A stretch of 64,000 nt of DNA from Rhodospirillales bacterium (GTDB lineage: Bacteria; Pseudomonadota; Alphaproteobacteria; Reyranellales; Reyranellaceae), in contig CP064988.1 in assembly GCA_016699855.1 (NCBI GenBank), forward strand, positions 2,694,501 to 2,758,500. The letters are read 5' to 3'. The notes below the pieces were generated by a model that saw only the letters and a list, made by a program, of their open reading frames with translations, did not search any database and was not told the DNA's origin. How positions within the stretch are numbered: position 1 is the first letter of the stretch; every line of letters starts with the position of its first letter. Shown here piece after piece: positions 16,901-24,356 of this stretch. Made by a program: the position numbers and the translations under genes.

Positions 16901-19900
16901 CCGCCGCCCGGACCCGACAGCCGGAACCCCGTCGTGCCGTCCACCGACGTCAGCCCCAACACCGTCCCCTGGCCGGCCGGCGCCACCGGCGCGAACACGT
17001 CGTTGCCGCCGCCCAGCGCCACCAGCTCCGCCGCGATCAGCCGCGAGCCCGTCACCACGTCGGCGCCGTCGCCGTAGAGCACCGTGTCCACGCCGACGCC
17101 GCCCACCAGCGTCACGTCCGAACCGTCCGCCAAAAGCGTGTCGTCCCCCAGGCCGCCGAACAGACCGTCCACCCCGGACCCGCCCTCCAGCGCGTCCGAG
17201 CCCTCGCCGCCCCACAATCCGTCGTTCCCGGAGCCGCCGTACAAACTGTCCGAACCCGCGCCGCCGGTGAGCGAGTTGTCTCCGCCGTTGCCGGTCAACG
17301 CGATTCCCGTCGCGGATATGACCGCGCCGTTCTCGACGCCGGTCGCCAGCGTGTGGCTGGCGGACGCAAGCACCAGGTCGACGCCCGAGCCGCCGCTCTC
17401 GTCGACCAGGTCGCTGACGCTGTCGACCACGTAGGTGTCGTTGCCCGCGCCGCCGACAAGCGTGTCGTCGCCCGCGCCGCCGTCGAGAATGTCGGCGCCG
17501 GTGTTGCCGGTCAGGACGTTCGTCGCCGCGTTGCCGGTCAACCGACGGCCGGAGGGCGAGGTGTTCGTCGCGTTCTCGACGCCGGTCGGCAACGTGTAGT
17601 CGATCGACGACAGGATCAGATCGATGCCCGACGATCCCGCCGACGTCTCGTTCACCACGTCGCCGGCCTCGGTCACGAGGTAGGTGTCGTTGCCCGCGCC
17701 GCCCGACAGCGTGTCGTTCCCAGCGGCGCCGGTGAGGGTGTCGTTACCGGTGCCGCCGTCGAGTGTGTCGTCGGCGGCCTGCCCTGTGATGGTGTCGTCG
17801 CCCGCCCCGCCATCGACCGTGTAGGCGACGCCGGCCGGGCCGATCCCGAAGGTCGGCCCCCCGAACACCACGTAGGCCAGGCTCGAGCCCTGCGCGCCGA
17901 CCATCAGGTCGTCGTAGCCGTCGCCGTTCACGTCGCCCGCCGACGACACCCCGTAGCCGCTCCCCGCCGCGCTCAGCCGGAACCCCGCGCCCCCGTCCAG
18001 CGACGCCAGCGACAGCGACGACGACCAGCCCCCGGCCCGCCCGAACACCACGTAGCTCGAGCCCGCGCTGTTGGTCCCCACGACCAGATCGTCGTACCCG
18101 TCGCCGTTGAAGTCGCCGGCCCCCGAAACCCAGATTCCCGACTGTCCGCCGGAGCCCAGCAGGGCGAACCCGGTCGTCCCGTCCAGCGTCCCCAGCGGCA
18201 CCTCCGACGGCCACCCGCCGGCGTGCCCGAACACCACGTAGCTCGAGTTGCTGCCGCCGTCGCCCGGCGCGCCCACGATCAGGTCGTCGACGCCGTCGCC
18301 GTTGACGTCGCCCGCCGACGACACCGAGTAGCCGCTGTACAGCGCCCCCGGCGGGCCCGTCAGGCGGAACCCCGTCGTGCCGTCCAGCGCCCCCAGCGCC
18401 AGCGTCGCCGACCACGCCCCGGCGTGGCCGAACACCACGTAGCTGGTGTTGACGCCGCCGGTGTTCCCCGGCGCGCCCACGACCAGGTCGTCGATCCCGT
18501 CGCCGTTGACGTCGCCCGCCGACGACACCGAGAACCCCGCCCACGACGCGCCGTCCAGACGCACGCCCGTCGCGCCGTCCAGCGACGACAACGCCGTCGA
18601 CGCCGACCACGCCCCGCCGTGCCCGAACACCAGGTACGCCGCGTTCAGCTGGAACGCCCCCACCAGAACGTCGTCGAACCCGTCGCCGTTGACGTCGCCC
18701 GCCGACGACACCGAGTAGCCGGCGTTGCCGCCCGCGCCGCCCAGCGCGAACCCCGCCGTCCCGTCCAGCGTGCCCAGCGACAGCGACGCCGGCCAGCCGC
18801 CGGCGTGGCCGAACACCACGTACGCCGCGCCCGTCGTCCCGCCGAGGTTCGGCGCGCCGACGATCAGGTCGTCGAAGCCGTCGCCGTTGACGTCGCCCGC
18901 CGACGACGCCGACCAGCCCGCGTTGCCGCCCGCGCCGTTCACCACGAAGCCGGTCGTCCCGTCGAGCGACGCCAGCGTCACGTCCGACGGCCAGCCGCCG
19001 GCGTGGCCGAACACCACGTACGCCGCCCCCGACGGCGCGCCCGCGTTCGGCGCCCCCACCAGCAGGTCGGCGTAGCCGTCGCCGTTGATGTCGCCCGCGT
19101 CGGACACCGCCCAGCCCGCCGAGCTGCCCCCCGGTCCCAGCAGCCGGAACCCCGTCGTGCCGTTGACCCCGGTCAGCGTGAACACCGCCCCCGGCCCCGC
19201 CGGCGCAACCGGCGCGAACACGTCGTTGCCGCCGCTCAGCGACACCAGCTCCGCCAGGATCAAACGCGATCCCGTCACCGCGTCCGTCCCGTCGCCGTAG
19301 ACCACCGTGTCGACGCCGCCGCCGCCCAGCAGCGTCACGTCCGAGCCGTCCGCCAGCAGCGTGTCGTTCCCCGACCCGCCGTACAGCCCGTCCACCCCCG
19401 CGCCGCCCTCGAGCACGTCCGAACCCTCGCCGCCCCAAAGACCGTCGTTCCCAAGACCCCCGTACAACAGGTCCAAGCCAACGCCGCCCTCGAGCGCGTC
19501 GTCGCCGCCGTTGCCGGTCAGCGTGTCGTCGCCGTCGTCGCCGGAGATCGAATCGTTGCCGTCGCCGCCGTCGACCACGTCGGCGCCGTCGAAGCCGAGG
19601 AACGTATCGGCCAGCTCCGCGCCGGTGATGGTGTCGGCGCCGTCGAACAGGTCGGCGAGGAACGACGCCTCGTCGCTCGCGGCGTAGTAGGCGACGAAAT
19701 CCGACATCTGCATCGAGACGCCGGTCAGGGCGAAGATCTGCGCGTCGGTCGCCGAGAACAGCGTCGCGCCGGTCATCTCGCCCGTGCCCAGCGGCAGGCC
19801 GTCGATGTCGTAGGTGAAGCCGGTGCCGGGGATGACGAGGTAGGTGCCGTCCGCCTGGTCGATGCGGAAGGATGTCGCCGTCAGGTTCTGGGTACCGACC

Positions 19901-19962
19901 CAGTCGTCGAAATCGAGGAGCGGATCGAAAGCGTTGCCCGCGGCGATCGTCAGCGTGCCCAT
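13921..19962 (-). CDS. Giant RTX calcium-binding protein with two FG-GAP propellers
   Basis: The product is 2013 residues. An N-terminal region (1-115) has no recognised domain and no signal peptide. Hemolysin-type calcium-binding nonapeptides (GGxGxDxLx) follow at about 115-215. Two near-copies then contain seven FG-GAP repeats each (SSAGDVNGDGxDDLIVGAP type), at about 270-715 and 1010-1450, separated by RTX arrays. More RTX repeats run to about 1940. The C-terminus (DIIVDFSFAEGDRVDLTDI and onward) resembles the type I secretion region of serralysin-like proteins. Seven FG-GAP repeats would close one integrin-like propeller each, so this is probably a secreted or surface adhesin. No ABC exporter, membrane fusion protein or TolC gene is nearby. 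Confidence 0.93.
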   Translation of the reverse strand: MGTLTIAAGNAFDPLLDFDDWVGTQNLTATSFRIDQADGTYLVIPGTGFTYDIDGLPLGTGEMTGATLFSATDAQIFALTGVSMQMSDFVAYYAASDEASFLADLFDGADTITGAELADTFLGFDGADVVDGGDGNDSISGDDGDDTLTGNGGDDALEGGVGLDLLYGGLGNDGLWGGEGSDVLEGGAGVDGLYGGSGNDTLLADGSDVTLLGGGGVDTVVYGDGTDAVTGSRLILAELVSLSGGNDVFAPVAPAGPGAVFTLTGVNGTTGFRLLGPGGSSAGWAVSDAGDINGDGYADLLVGAPNAGAPSGAAYVVFGHAGGWPSDVTLASLDGTTGFVVNGAGGNAGWSASSAGDVNGDGFDDLIVGAPNLGGTTGAAYVVFGHAGGWPASLSLGTLDGTAGFALGGAGGNAGYSVSSAGDVNGDGFDDVLVGAFQLNAAYLVFGHGGAWSASTALSSLDGATGVRLDGASWAGFSVSSAGDVNGDGIDDLVVGAPGNTGGVNTSYVVFGHAGAWSATLALGALDGTTGFRLTGPPGALYSGYSVSSAGDVNGDGVDDLIVGAPGDGGSNSSYVVFGHAGGWPSEVPLGTLDGTTGFALLGSGGQSGIWVSGAGDFNGDGYDDLVVGTNSAGSSYVVFGRAGGWSSSLSLASLDGGAGFRLSAAGSGYGVSSAGDVNGDGYDDLMVGAQGSSLAYVVFGGPTFGIGPAGVAYTVDGGAGDDTITGQAADDTLDGGTGNDTLTGAAGNDTLSGGAGNDTYLVTEAGDVVNETSAGSSGIDLILSSIDYTLPTGVENATNTSPSGRRLTGNAATNVLTGNTGADILDGGAGDDTLVGGAGNDTYVVDSVSDLVDESGGSGVDLVLASASHTLATGVENGAVISATGIALTGNGGDNSLTGGAGSDSLYGGSGNDGLWGGEGSDALEGGSGVDGLFGGLGDDTLLADGSDVTLVGGVGVDTVLYGDGADVVTGSRLIAAELVALGGGNDVFAPVAPAGQGTVLGLTSVDGTTGFRLSGPGGGLAGWSASDAGDVNGDGFGDILIGAPNANANAGATYVVFGHAGGWPSDVSLAALDGATGFVVNGSAYSGFDVSSAGDVNGDGIDDLIVGAPGATGQPGAAYVVFGHAGGWAASLSLAALDGATGFSLPGGTADNAGYSVSSAGDVNDDGYDDLIIGAVNQSRAYLVFGHGGAWSSSLSLAGLNGATGVRLDGVLSWTGFSVSSAGDVNGDGVDDLIVGAPGNTGFGNTSYVVFGHAGAWSSSLSLAALDGTTGFRLTGPANAEYSGYAVSSAGDVNGDGIGDLIVGAPNTSGLAGTAYVVFGHAGGWSAEVPLGTLDGATGFALLGSGGQAGVRVSDAGDLNGDGYDDLIVGTNSAGSSYVVFGRAGGWSSSLSLSSLDGGTGFRLSAASSGMDVSSAGDVNGDGFDDLMVGVQGSSQAYVVFGGPTFGIGPAGAPYTVDGGAGDDTITGQGANDTLDGGSGNDTLAGGAGNDTYVVDSAGDVVDETSGSGNDLVRSMLASYTLTTGVENGAVALGTGAALTGNGAANILTGGAGVDVLDGAGDNDTLVGGLGGDSLYGGEGNDRFDEAADGAADTMSGGYGDDFYILREAGEIVDENSPGTAGLDTVWVSFTDYTLTTGTEVGAVNFAGPAILTGEGDRNTLFGEASQDTLFGLGGSDYLYGFAGDDTLYGGLGPDFLYGGSGNDTLVGGEDNDYYRLDDGGADTIVEAVGEGVDQVWVNFSGHTMHANVEWGVLNFDTAGDLTGNDIDNTLYGTDGVNTLMGGGGNDNLLGYAGIDVLHGEDGDDVLQGGLDADTLYGGAGNDAFIGGGGAGNTYFGGIGDDLFRVDAAGDVVSETGGSGIDTVWVSVTVDYVAPDGIENLAANIGTALNLTGNGLDNLIQGNDALNTLSGAGGNDTLIAYDGADVLAGGAGRDILIGGGGADTFAYSLGDGDDIIVDFSFAEGDRVDLTDIVYIGNGATADVAILSADGGVTTFTLSANNGYNWTGAEFI
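15540..17250 (-). repeat. Second copy of the RTX/FG-GAP module
   Basis: This encodes about residues 905-1475 of the giant protein. It runs from RTX repeats (LYGGSGNDGLWGGEGSD) through LLADGSDVTL, VTGSRLI and NDVFAPVAPAG. Seven FG-GAP repeats, GGPTFGIGPAG and closing RTX repeats follow. It corresponds segment by segment to the module at 17735-19475, offset by about 2.2 kb. Confidence 0.85.
17735..19475 (-). repeat. First copy of the RTX/FG-GAP module
   Basis: This encodes about residues 163-743. The order of motifs is the same as in the copy at 15540-17250, including landmarks outside the repeats such as VTGSRLI, NDVFAPVAPAG and GGPTFGIGPAG. A duplication of the whole module is therefore clear, rather than independent repeat growth. 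Differences are scattered, so the duplication is not brand new. Confidence 0.85.
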
Positions 19963-20065
19963 GGAGTCCCCCCGGACCGGACTGGGTTCGTGCTACGCGA
20001 CTCCTGCTTCACCCCATGCGGTCGGGCGGATTCCTTGGCGGAACCTCGTGACTACCGAAAACCGC

Positions 20066-20101
20066 GACGCAAATAGCGCGCTGGGCAGCGCCGTTTGTCA
20101 A
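20066..20101 (-). promoter_or_regulatory. Candidate promoter of the giant RTX gene
   Basis: A perfect TTGACA is read on this strand at 20101-20096, about 135 bases upstream of the RTX start. The best downstream box is the AT patch CGCTATTTGC, but spacing is imperfect: 17 bases to CGCTAT, 18 to GCTATT. The -35 element is clear and the -10 weak. Any transcript would carry an approximately 100-base leader. Confidence 0.35.
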
Positions 20102-20145
20102 TCGCCGCCGTGTTTCCCCGGGCGGCGCGGGCGTGTCGTCCGCCG

Positions 20146-20979
20146 TCAGGAGGTCCACCCCAGCCACTCGCGCACACCGCGGCCCATGATCCAGTCGAGG
20201 TCGTCGGCCGAGAGGAACGCCATCTCCTCGGTCCACATCGTCACCCCCTGCCGCCATGTGCACGGTAGGCGCGACCAGTCCGTCCCCCAGAACATGCGCC
20301 GCGGGCCGAACGCGTCGTGGACGCGCCGGATGTAGGGGTGCAGACGGCGGAACGGATAGGAATCGGCAGTGTAGCTGGGCAGCGCCGTCACCTTCACCGC
20401 GACGTTGGGACGCTTCGCCAGCGCCAGCAGACGGTCGAGATCGGCGAACGCGGCCTCGTCCTTCTGGTCGTTGCGCAGGCCGAGATGGTCCATCACCAGC
20501 CGCAGGCCGGGGTGGCGTTCGGCGACGCCGTCGATCAGGTGGGCGTGGCGGTGGTGCGCCAGCACCATCAACGGCACGCCCTCGCGTTCGGCGGCGGCCC
20601 ACAGCCAGTCCATCCGCCCGTCGACCAGCGGCGGCAGCAGCGCCGGCGTATGGAACGTGAAGCGCATGCCCAGCATGCCCGGCTGCTTCCGCCAGCCGGC
20701 GACCTGCTCGCGCGCGCCGGGCGCGTCGGGATCGAAGCGGCCCATGACCGCGAAGCGGCGGGGATGGGCGCGGGCGGCCTCGAGCGCGAGGTCGTTTCGG
20801 TCGCCCTCCCACGACGGCGGCACCAGCACGACGCCGTCGACGCCGCCTTCGTCCATATGGCCCAGCAGCTCGTCGGCGCCCAGCGCGACGGCGCGGTGCG
20901 GCGGATGGCGGTCGGTCGGCCACGGACGCTCCGGCGTGTTGGCACCCCAGATATGGACCTGCGCGTCGACGATCCCCAT
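20146..20979 (-). CDS. Amidohydrolase family protein (PF04909-like)
   Basis: This 277-residue TIM-barrel hydrolase of the amidohydrolase_2 type resembles 2-pyrone-4,6-dicarboxylate lactonases and relatives. It opens with GIVDAQVHIW where the metal-binding HxH of many members is expected; the first His is replaced by Gln. Later landmarks include GMRFTFHTP, VMDHLGLRND and the ending MFWGTDWSRLP. It should hydrolyse a small ring or amide substrate, possibly with one metal or none; the substrate is unknown. The start at 20979 is divergent from the TSUP transporter. Confidence 0.87.
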   Translation of the reverse strand: MGIVDAQVHIWGANTPERPWPTDRHPPHRAVALGADELLGHMDEGGVDGVVLVPPSWEGDRNDLALEAARAHPRRFAVMGRFDPDAPGAREQVAGWRKQPGMLGMRFTFHTPALLPPLVDGRMDWLWAAAEREGVPLMVLAHHRHAHLIDGVAERHPGLRLVMDHLGLRNDQKDEAAFADLDRLLALAKRPNVAVKVTALPSYTADSYPFRRLHPYIRRVHDAFGPRRMFWGTDWSRLPCTWRQGVTMWTEEMAFLSADDLDWIMGRGVREWLGWTS

Positions 20980-21161
20980 GGCCGCTTCCTCCGGTTCGGC
21001 GCGACTATAGCCGGCCGCCGGCGGCTTTCGACGCTATTCGCGCGCGCCGCGCGAGGTCTTCGTTGCATCGCTGGAATCCTTGGCGCACAAAGACCGGAGG
21101 CCGTGCGCGCGGTCGCGGCGGGACCGGGCCCGCACGGCGCGCGCCGCCCGGAGCCGGCCGC

Positions 21162-22085
21162 GTGGACGTCTACCTGCCGATCGCCGAGATTTCGCTGAGC
21201 GTCTTCCTGCTGCTCGGGCTGGGGGCGATCGCCGGCGTGCTCGCGGGGTTGTTCGGCGTGGGCGGCGGATTCCTGCTGACGCCGCTGCTGATCTTCGTCG
21301 GCGTGCCCCCGACCGTGGCGGTCGCCAGCCAGGCCAACCAGGTCATCGCGACGTCGATCTCCGGCCTCGCCACCCAGTGGAAGCGCGGCACCGTCGACCT
21401 GCGCATGGGCATGGTGATGCTGATCGGCGGGCTGGCGGGTTCGACCGCCGGCGTGTGGTTGTTCGGCGCGCTGACGCGGCTGGGCCAGATCGACCTGACC
21501 ATCCAGATCGGCTACGTGCTGCTGCTCGGATCGATCGGCACGATGATGCTGGTCGAGTCCTACCGCGCGTGGCGGCGGCGGCGCGCCAACGAGCCGGTGC
21601 GGCGCAAGCTGCACCAGCATTTCCTGGTCCACCGCCTGCCGTTCAAGCTGCGCTTCTACAAGTCCAAGCTCTACGTCAGCGCCCTGCTGCCGCTGGGGCT
21701 GGGCTTCCTGATCGGCGTCCTGTCGGCGCTGCTCGGCATCGGCGGCGGCTTCGTGCTGGTGCCGGCGATGATCTACCTGATCGGCATGCCGACGCTGGTG
21801 GCGATCGGCACCTCGTCGTTCCAGATCCTGTTCGTCGCCATCAACGTCACCTTCCTCCAGGCCGTCCAGAACCAGACCGTCGACGTCGTGCTGGCCCTCA
21901 TGCTGATCCTCGGCGGCGCGGTCGGCGCCCCGATCGGCGCTAGGCTTGCCGTCAAGCTGCCGGGCTTCCAGCTGCGCGGCATGCTGTCGATCCTCATCCT
22001 CGGGATGGCGCTGGAGCTGCTGTTCGAGCTGCTGGCCCAGCCGGCGGCGCTGCACACGCTGGGCGGTTCGGTGGCGACGCCATGA
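21162..22085 (+). CDS. TauE/SafE (TSUP) family anion transporter
   Basis: This 307-residue membrane protein has two homologous halves, each opening with a glycine motif (FGVGGGFLLTPLLIF, and LGIGGGFVLVPAMIY in the second half), as in the TSUP family. There are about eight membrane helices with a cytoplasmic basic loop in the middle (YRAWRRRRANEPVRRK). TSUP proteins export sulfite, sulfonates or organosulfur anions. I use the GTG at 21162 because relatives begin with DVYLPIAE; upstream residues are unlike the family. Its stop overlaps the TIGR02186 gene by ATGA, a partnership common in alphaproteobacteria. Confidence 0.92.
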   Translation: MDVYLPIAEISLSVFLLLGLGAIAGVLAGLFGVGGGFLLTPLLIFVGVPPTVAVASQANQVIATSISGLATQWKRGTVDLRMGMVMLIGGLAGSTAGVWLFGALTRLGQIDLTIQIGYVLLLGSIGTMMLVESYRAWRRRRANEPVRRKLHQHFLVHRLPFKLRFYKSKLYVSALLPLGLGFLIGVLSALLGIGGGFVLVPAMIYLIGMPTLVAIGTSSFQILFVAINVTFLQAVQNQTVDVVLALMLILGGAVGAPIGARLAVKLPGFQLRGMLSILILGMALELLFELLAQPAALHTLGGSVATP

Positions 22086-22864
22086 TTGCGACGCGTCTCC
22101 GCCGGTGGATGGCGCCGCTCATCTGCGCGCTGGCGTCCGTTCTGGGCCTGGCCGGCGCGGCCGGCGCGGCCGACCAGCCTTTGCTGGTCGACCTGTCGCG
22201 GCCCCGCGTGTCGATCACGTCGGCCTTCCGCGGCGCAGACGTGCTCGTGTTCGGCGCCATCGACGGCCCCGGCGACGTCATCCTCACGGTCACCGGCGCG
22301 ACCACGCGGCAGACGGTCCTGCGCAAGGAGCGGATCCTCGGCCTCTGGATCAACGCCGGACGGCAGGCCTTCGAGGAGGTTCCGTCCTACTACGCCGTCG
22401 CCGCGACGCGCAGCCTCGACGTCATTCTCCCGCCGGGGGGCCTGCCCGGCGTGCCGGTCACGCTCGACGAGCGCCTGGCCGGGCTACGGCCCCCGCGCGA
22501 CGCGCCACGCCGCACGCCGCTGGACCTGACGGATTTCCGGCAGGGACTGATCGACGCCAAGCGCCGCGCCGGGCTCTTCCCGACCGAGACGCAACGGGTC
22601 ACACTGGTCGGAGGGCGGCTGTTCCGGGCCGAGATGCGGTTCCCGTCGCGGCTGCCGATCGGCTCCTACGAGGTCCGCGCCTACGTCGTGCGGGACGGCG
22701 TCGCGGTGTCGGCGGTGTCGCGGACGCTCGAGGTCAGCAAGGCGGGCTTCAGCGCCCGGGTGTCGGAATGGTCGAAGGGGCAGGCGCCGCTCTACGGTGT
22801 CGCCGCCATCGTCGGCGCCCTGCTCATCGGCTGGGTGGCCGGGGCCGTGGCGCGGCGCTTGTAG
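22082..22864 (+). CDS. TIGR02186 family membrane protein
   Basis: This 260-residue protein has a signal peptide (about residues 1-30, cleaved after AGA), a periplasmic domain and one C-terminal membrane helix (about 234-255). Conserved stretches include VSITSAFRGADVLVFGAIDG and GLWINAGRQAFEEVPSYYAV. The family is uncharacterised, and members often sit directly after a TauE/SafE transporter, as here. The start overlaps the transporter stop, so the two are translationally coupled. A role as periplasmic partner of the exporter is inference from that linkage. Confidence 0.9.
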   Translation: MIATRLRRWMAPLICALASVLGLAGAAGAADQPLLVDLSRPRVSITSAFRGADVLVFGAIDGPGDVILTVTGATTRQTVLRKERILGLWINAGRQAFEEVPSYYAVAATRSLDVILPPGGLPGVPVTLDERLAGLRPPRDAPRRTPLDLTDFRQGLIDAKRRAGLFPTETQRVTLVGGRLFRAEMRFPSRLPIGSYEVRAYVVRDGVAVSAVSRTLEVSKAGFSARVSEWSKGQAPLYGVAAIVGALLIGWVAGAVARRL

Positions 22865-22899
22865 GCGCGGCATCGCGTATTCGACCGGTTGGAGGGGGT

Positions 22900-23399
22900 A
22901 TGGCGCAGGACACGGGCGACGCGGCAGCGACGCGGCCGCCGGAACGGGTGTTCCTCGTGGTGGTCGACGAGACGCCGGAGTTGCGGGTGGCGCTGCGCTA
23001 CGCCTGCCGCCGCGCCAAGCGGACCGGCGGCCGGGTGGCGATGCTCTACGTCCTCGATCCGCCCGAGCCGCAACAATGGGCGTCGATCGGCGACCTGATG
23101 CGCGAGGAGGCCCGCCAGCAAGCCGAGCAGACCGTGTCCGGACTGGTCGACCGGTGGCCGCCCTCACCGGGTCGCCACCGATCCTGCATTTCCGGGAGGG
23201 ACAGCGGCGCGACGAGCTTCTGAAGTTGATCGCCGAGGATCCATCGATCTCCGTGCTCGTGCTCGCGGCCGGCGCCGGCGCCGACGGACCCGGGCCCTTG
23301 GTGTCCGCACTCGCGGGCAAATATGCCGGCGCGCTGCGTCTACCGCTGACGATCGTGCCGGGAAGCCTCGGCGACGCCGAGATCGACGCGATCTCATGA
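22900..23399 (+). pseudogene. Universal stress protein (UspA fold), frameshifted
   Basis: The ATG at 22900 has GGAGGGGG before it and opens a UspA-type domain (PERVFLVVVDETPELRVAL, AMLYVLDPPEPQQW). The frame shifts near 23153. There the sequence reads GACCGGTGGCCGCC, whereas GACCGGGTGGCCGCC would give Asp-Arg-Val-Ala-Ala. It continues in the next frame as LTGSPPILHFREGQRRDELL, then SVLVLAAGAG, ending at 23399. The repaired protein would be 166 residues, normal for the family. It is the third gene of the TSUP-TIGR02186 cluster. Either a one-base deletion or a sequencing error. Confidence 0.87.
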
Positions 23400-23682
23400 A
23401 GACCCATGTTGATTGCGGCAATACGCTCCCAGTTTTCCACAGATTCATTTATTGACATCGTTGAAATCAAAAATACACCGATGGCGCATGGTGTTTTTCA
23501 CTCACAGATAAACCATCCTGAATCGTCTATATTACATAACACATGAGTGTTTGGTCTTTTATTAGGCCTTGAAGGGGGGGTGCCGGCTGCTTAACTGCCG
23601 ACCGATCACGACGCGTGGCGACCGATCCGCGACCGGGATTTGGCGTGCGGCGCGAGACAACGTGAAGGTCAGGTATAGCCCA
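23400..23682. other. AT-rich intergenic island upstream of the Nfu gene
   Basis: About 170 bases from 23400 to 23570 are clearly AT-rich against a GC-rich surround. The island holds the terminator at 23466-23499, a TTGACA at 23452-23457 without a good -10 partner, and TTTTCCACA at 23433-23441 (one mismatch to a DnaA box). A TATATT at 23528-23533 is the best -10 candidate for the Nfu gene, but no clear -35 precedes it. A run of seven G ends the island. No gene is seen in it. Confidence 0.6.
23466..23499. terminator. Bidirectional intrinsic terminator in AT-rich island
   Basis: ACACC (23475-23479), a bulged G, ATG, loop GCG, then CATGGTGT form an 8-bp stem with one bulge. It is preceded by AAAAA and followed by TTTTT, so it could work on both strands. 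It lies about 70 bases after the stress-protein stop and closes that operon. Confidence 0.7.
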
Positions 23683-24237
23683 ATGTTCATTCAGACCGAG
23701 CAGACGCCGAATCCGTCGACTCTGAAGTTCCTTCCGGGCCGGATCGTCCTCGAGCAAGGCACCGCCGATTTCCCGACGCGCGAATCCTCGACGCGCTCGC
23801 CGCTCGCCCGCCGGCTTTTCGACGTCGACGGCGTGGAGCGCGTGTTTCTGGGCTCCGATTTCGTCACCGTGACCAAGATCGACGGCCAGGACTGGCAGGT
23901 CATGAAGCCCGCGGTCCTTGGCGGCATCATGGAGCACTACACCTCCGGGGAGCCCGCGATGGCCGCCGCCGAGGTGTCCGAAGCCGCCGGCGCGGCCGAG
24001 GACGAGGACGAGATCGTCACGCAGATCAAGGAGTTGCTCGATACCCGCATCCGTCCGGCGGTCGCGCAGGACGGCGGCGATATCGTGTTCCACTCCTTCG
24101 AGGACGGCGTCGTTTACCTGCATATGCAGGGGTCCTGCTCGGGCTGCCCGAGTTCGACCGCGACGCTGAAAATGGGCATCGAGAACCTGCTGCGGCACTA
24201 CGTGCCCGAGGTCGTCGAGGTCCGTCCAGTAGCGTAG
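23683..24237 (+). CDS. NifU-like Fe-S scaffold/carrier protein (Nfu)
   Basis: This 184-residue protein has an N-terminal Nfu_N domain (MFIQTEQTPNPSTLKFLPG start), an acidic linker (about 95-112), and a C-terminal NifU domain with Cys152-x-x-Cys155 in GSCSGCPSS. The paired cysteines bind a 4Fe-4S cluster between two subunits and pass it to client enzymes. I use the ATG at 23683 because family homology starts exactly there; the frame is open upstream but encodes unrelated residues. It stands alone, behind an AT-rich regulatory region. Confidence 0.95.
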   Translation: MFIQTEQTPNPSTLKFLPGRIVLEQGTADFPTRESSTRSPLARRLFDVDGVERVFLGSDFVTVTKIDGQDWQVMKPAVLGGIMEHYTSGEPAMAAAEVSEAAGAAEDEDEIVTQIKELLDTRIRPAVAQDGGDIVFHSFEDGVVYLHMQGSCSGCPSSTATLKMGIENLLRHYVPEVVEVRPVA

Positions 24238-24356
24238 TCAGCCCAGCTTCAGTTCACGTACCGGCGGTACGTCGCCGGCGGTCTCCTGACGTGGAGGCCG
24301 CCCCGGATGGCGTCGTGCGTCCGTCGGCCCGGGGATACCTTTTCGAAAGGTCATCA

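Noticed and set aside
13921..19962. RTX/FG-GAP nucleotide repeats as a non-coding tandem repeat or CRISPR-like array
   Set aside because: The repeats stay in one intact reading frame with conserved calcium-binding residues, so they are protein repeats.
15994..20076. A 1360-codon open frame on the plus strand opposite the giant RTX gene
   Set aside because: It is a by-product of codon use in the repetitive GC-rich RTX gene. Its translation is Arg/Val/Ala repeats with no domain, while the minus strand encodes clear FG-GAP and RTX motifs.
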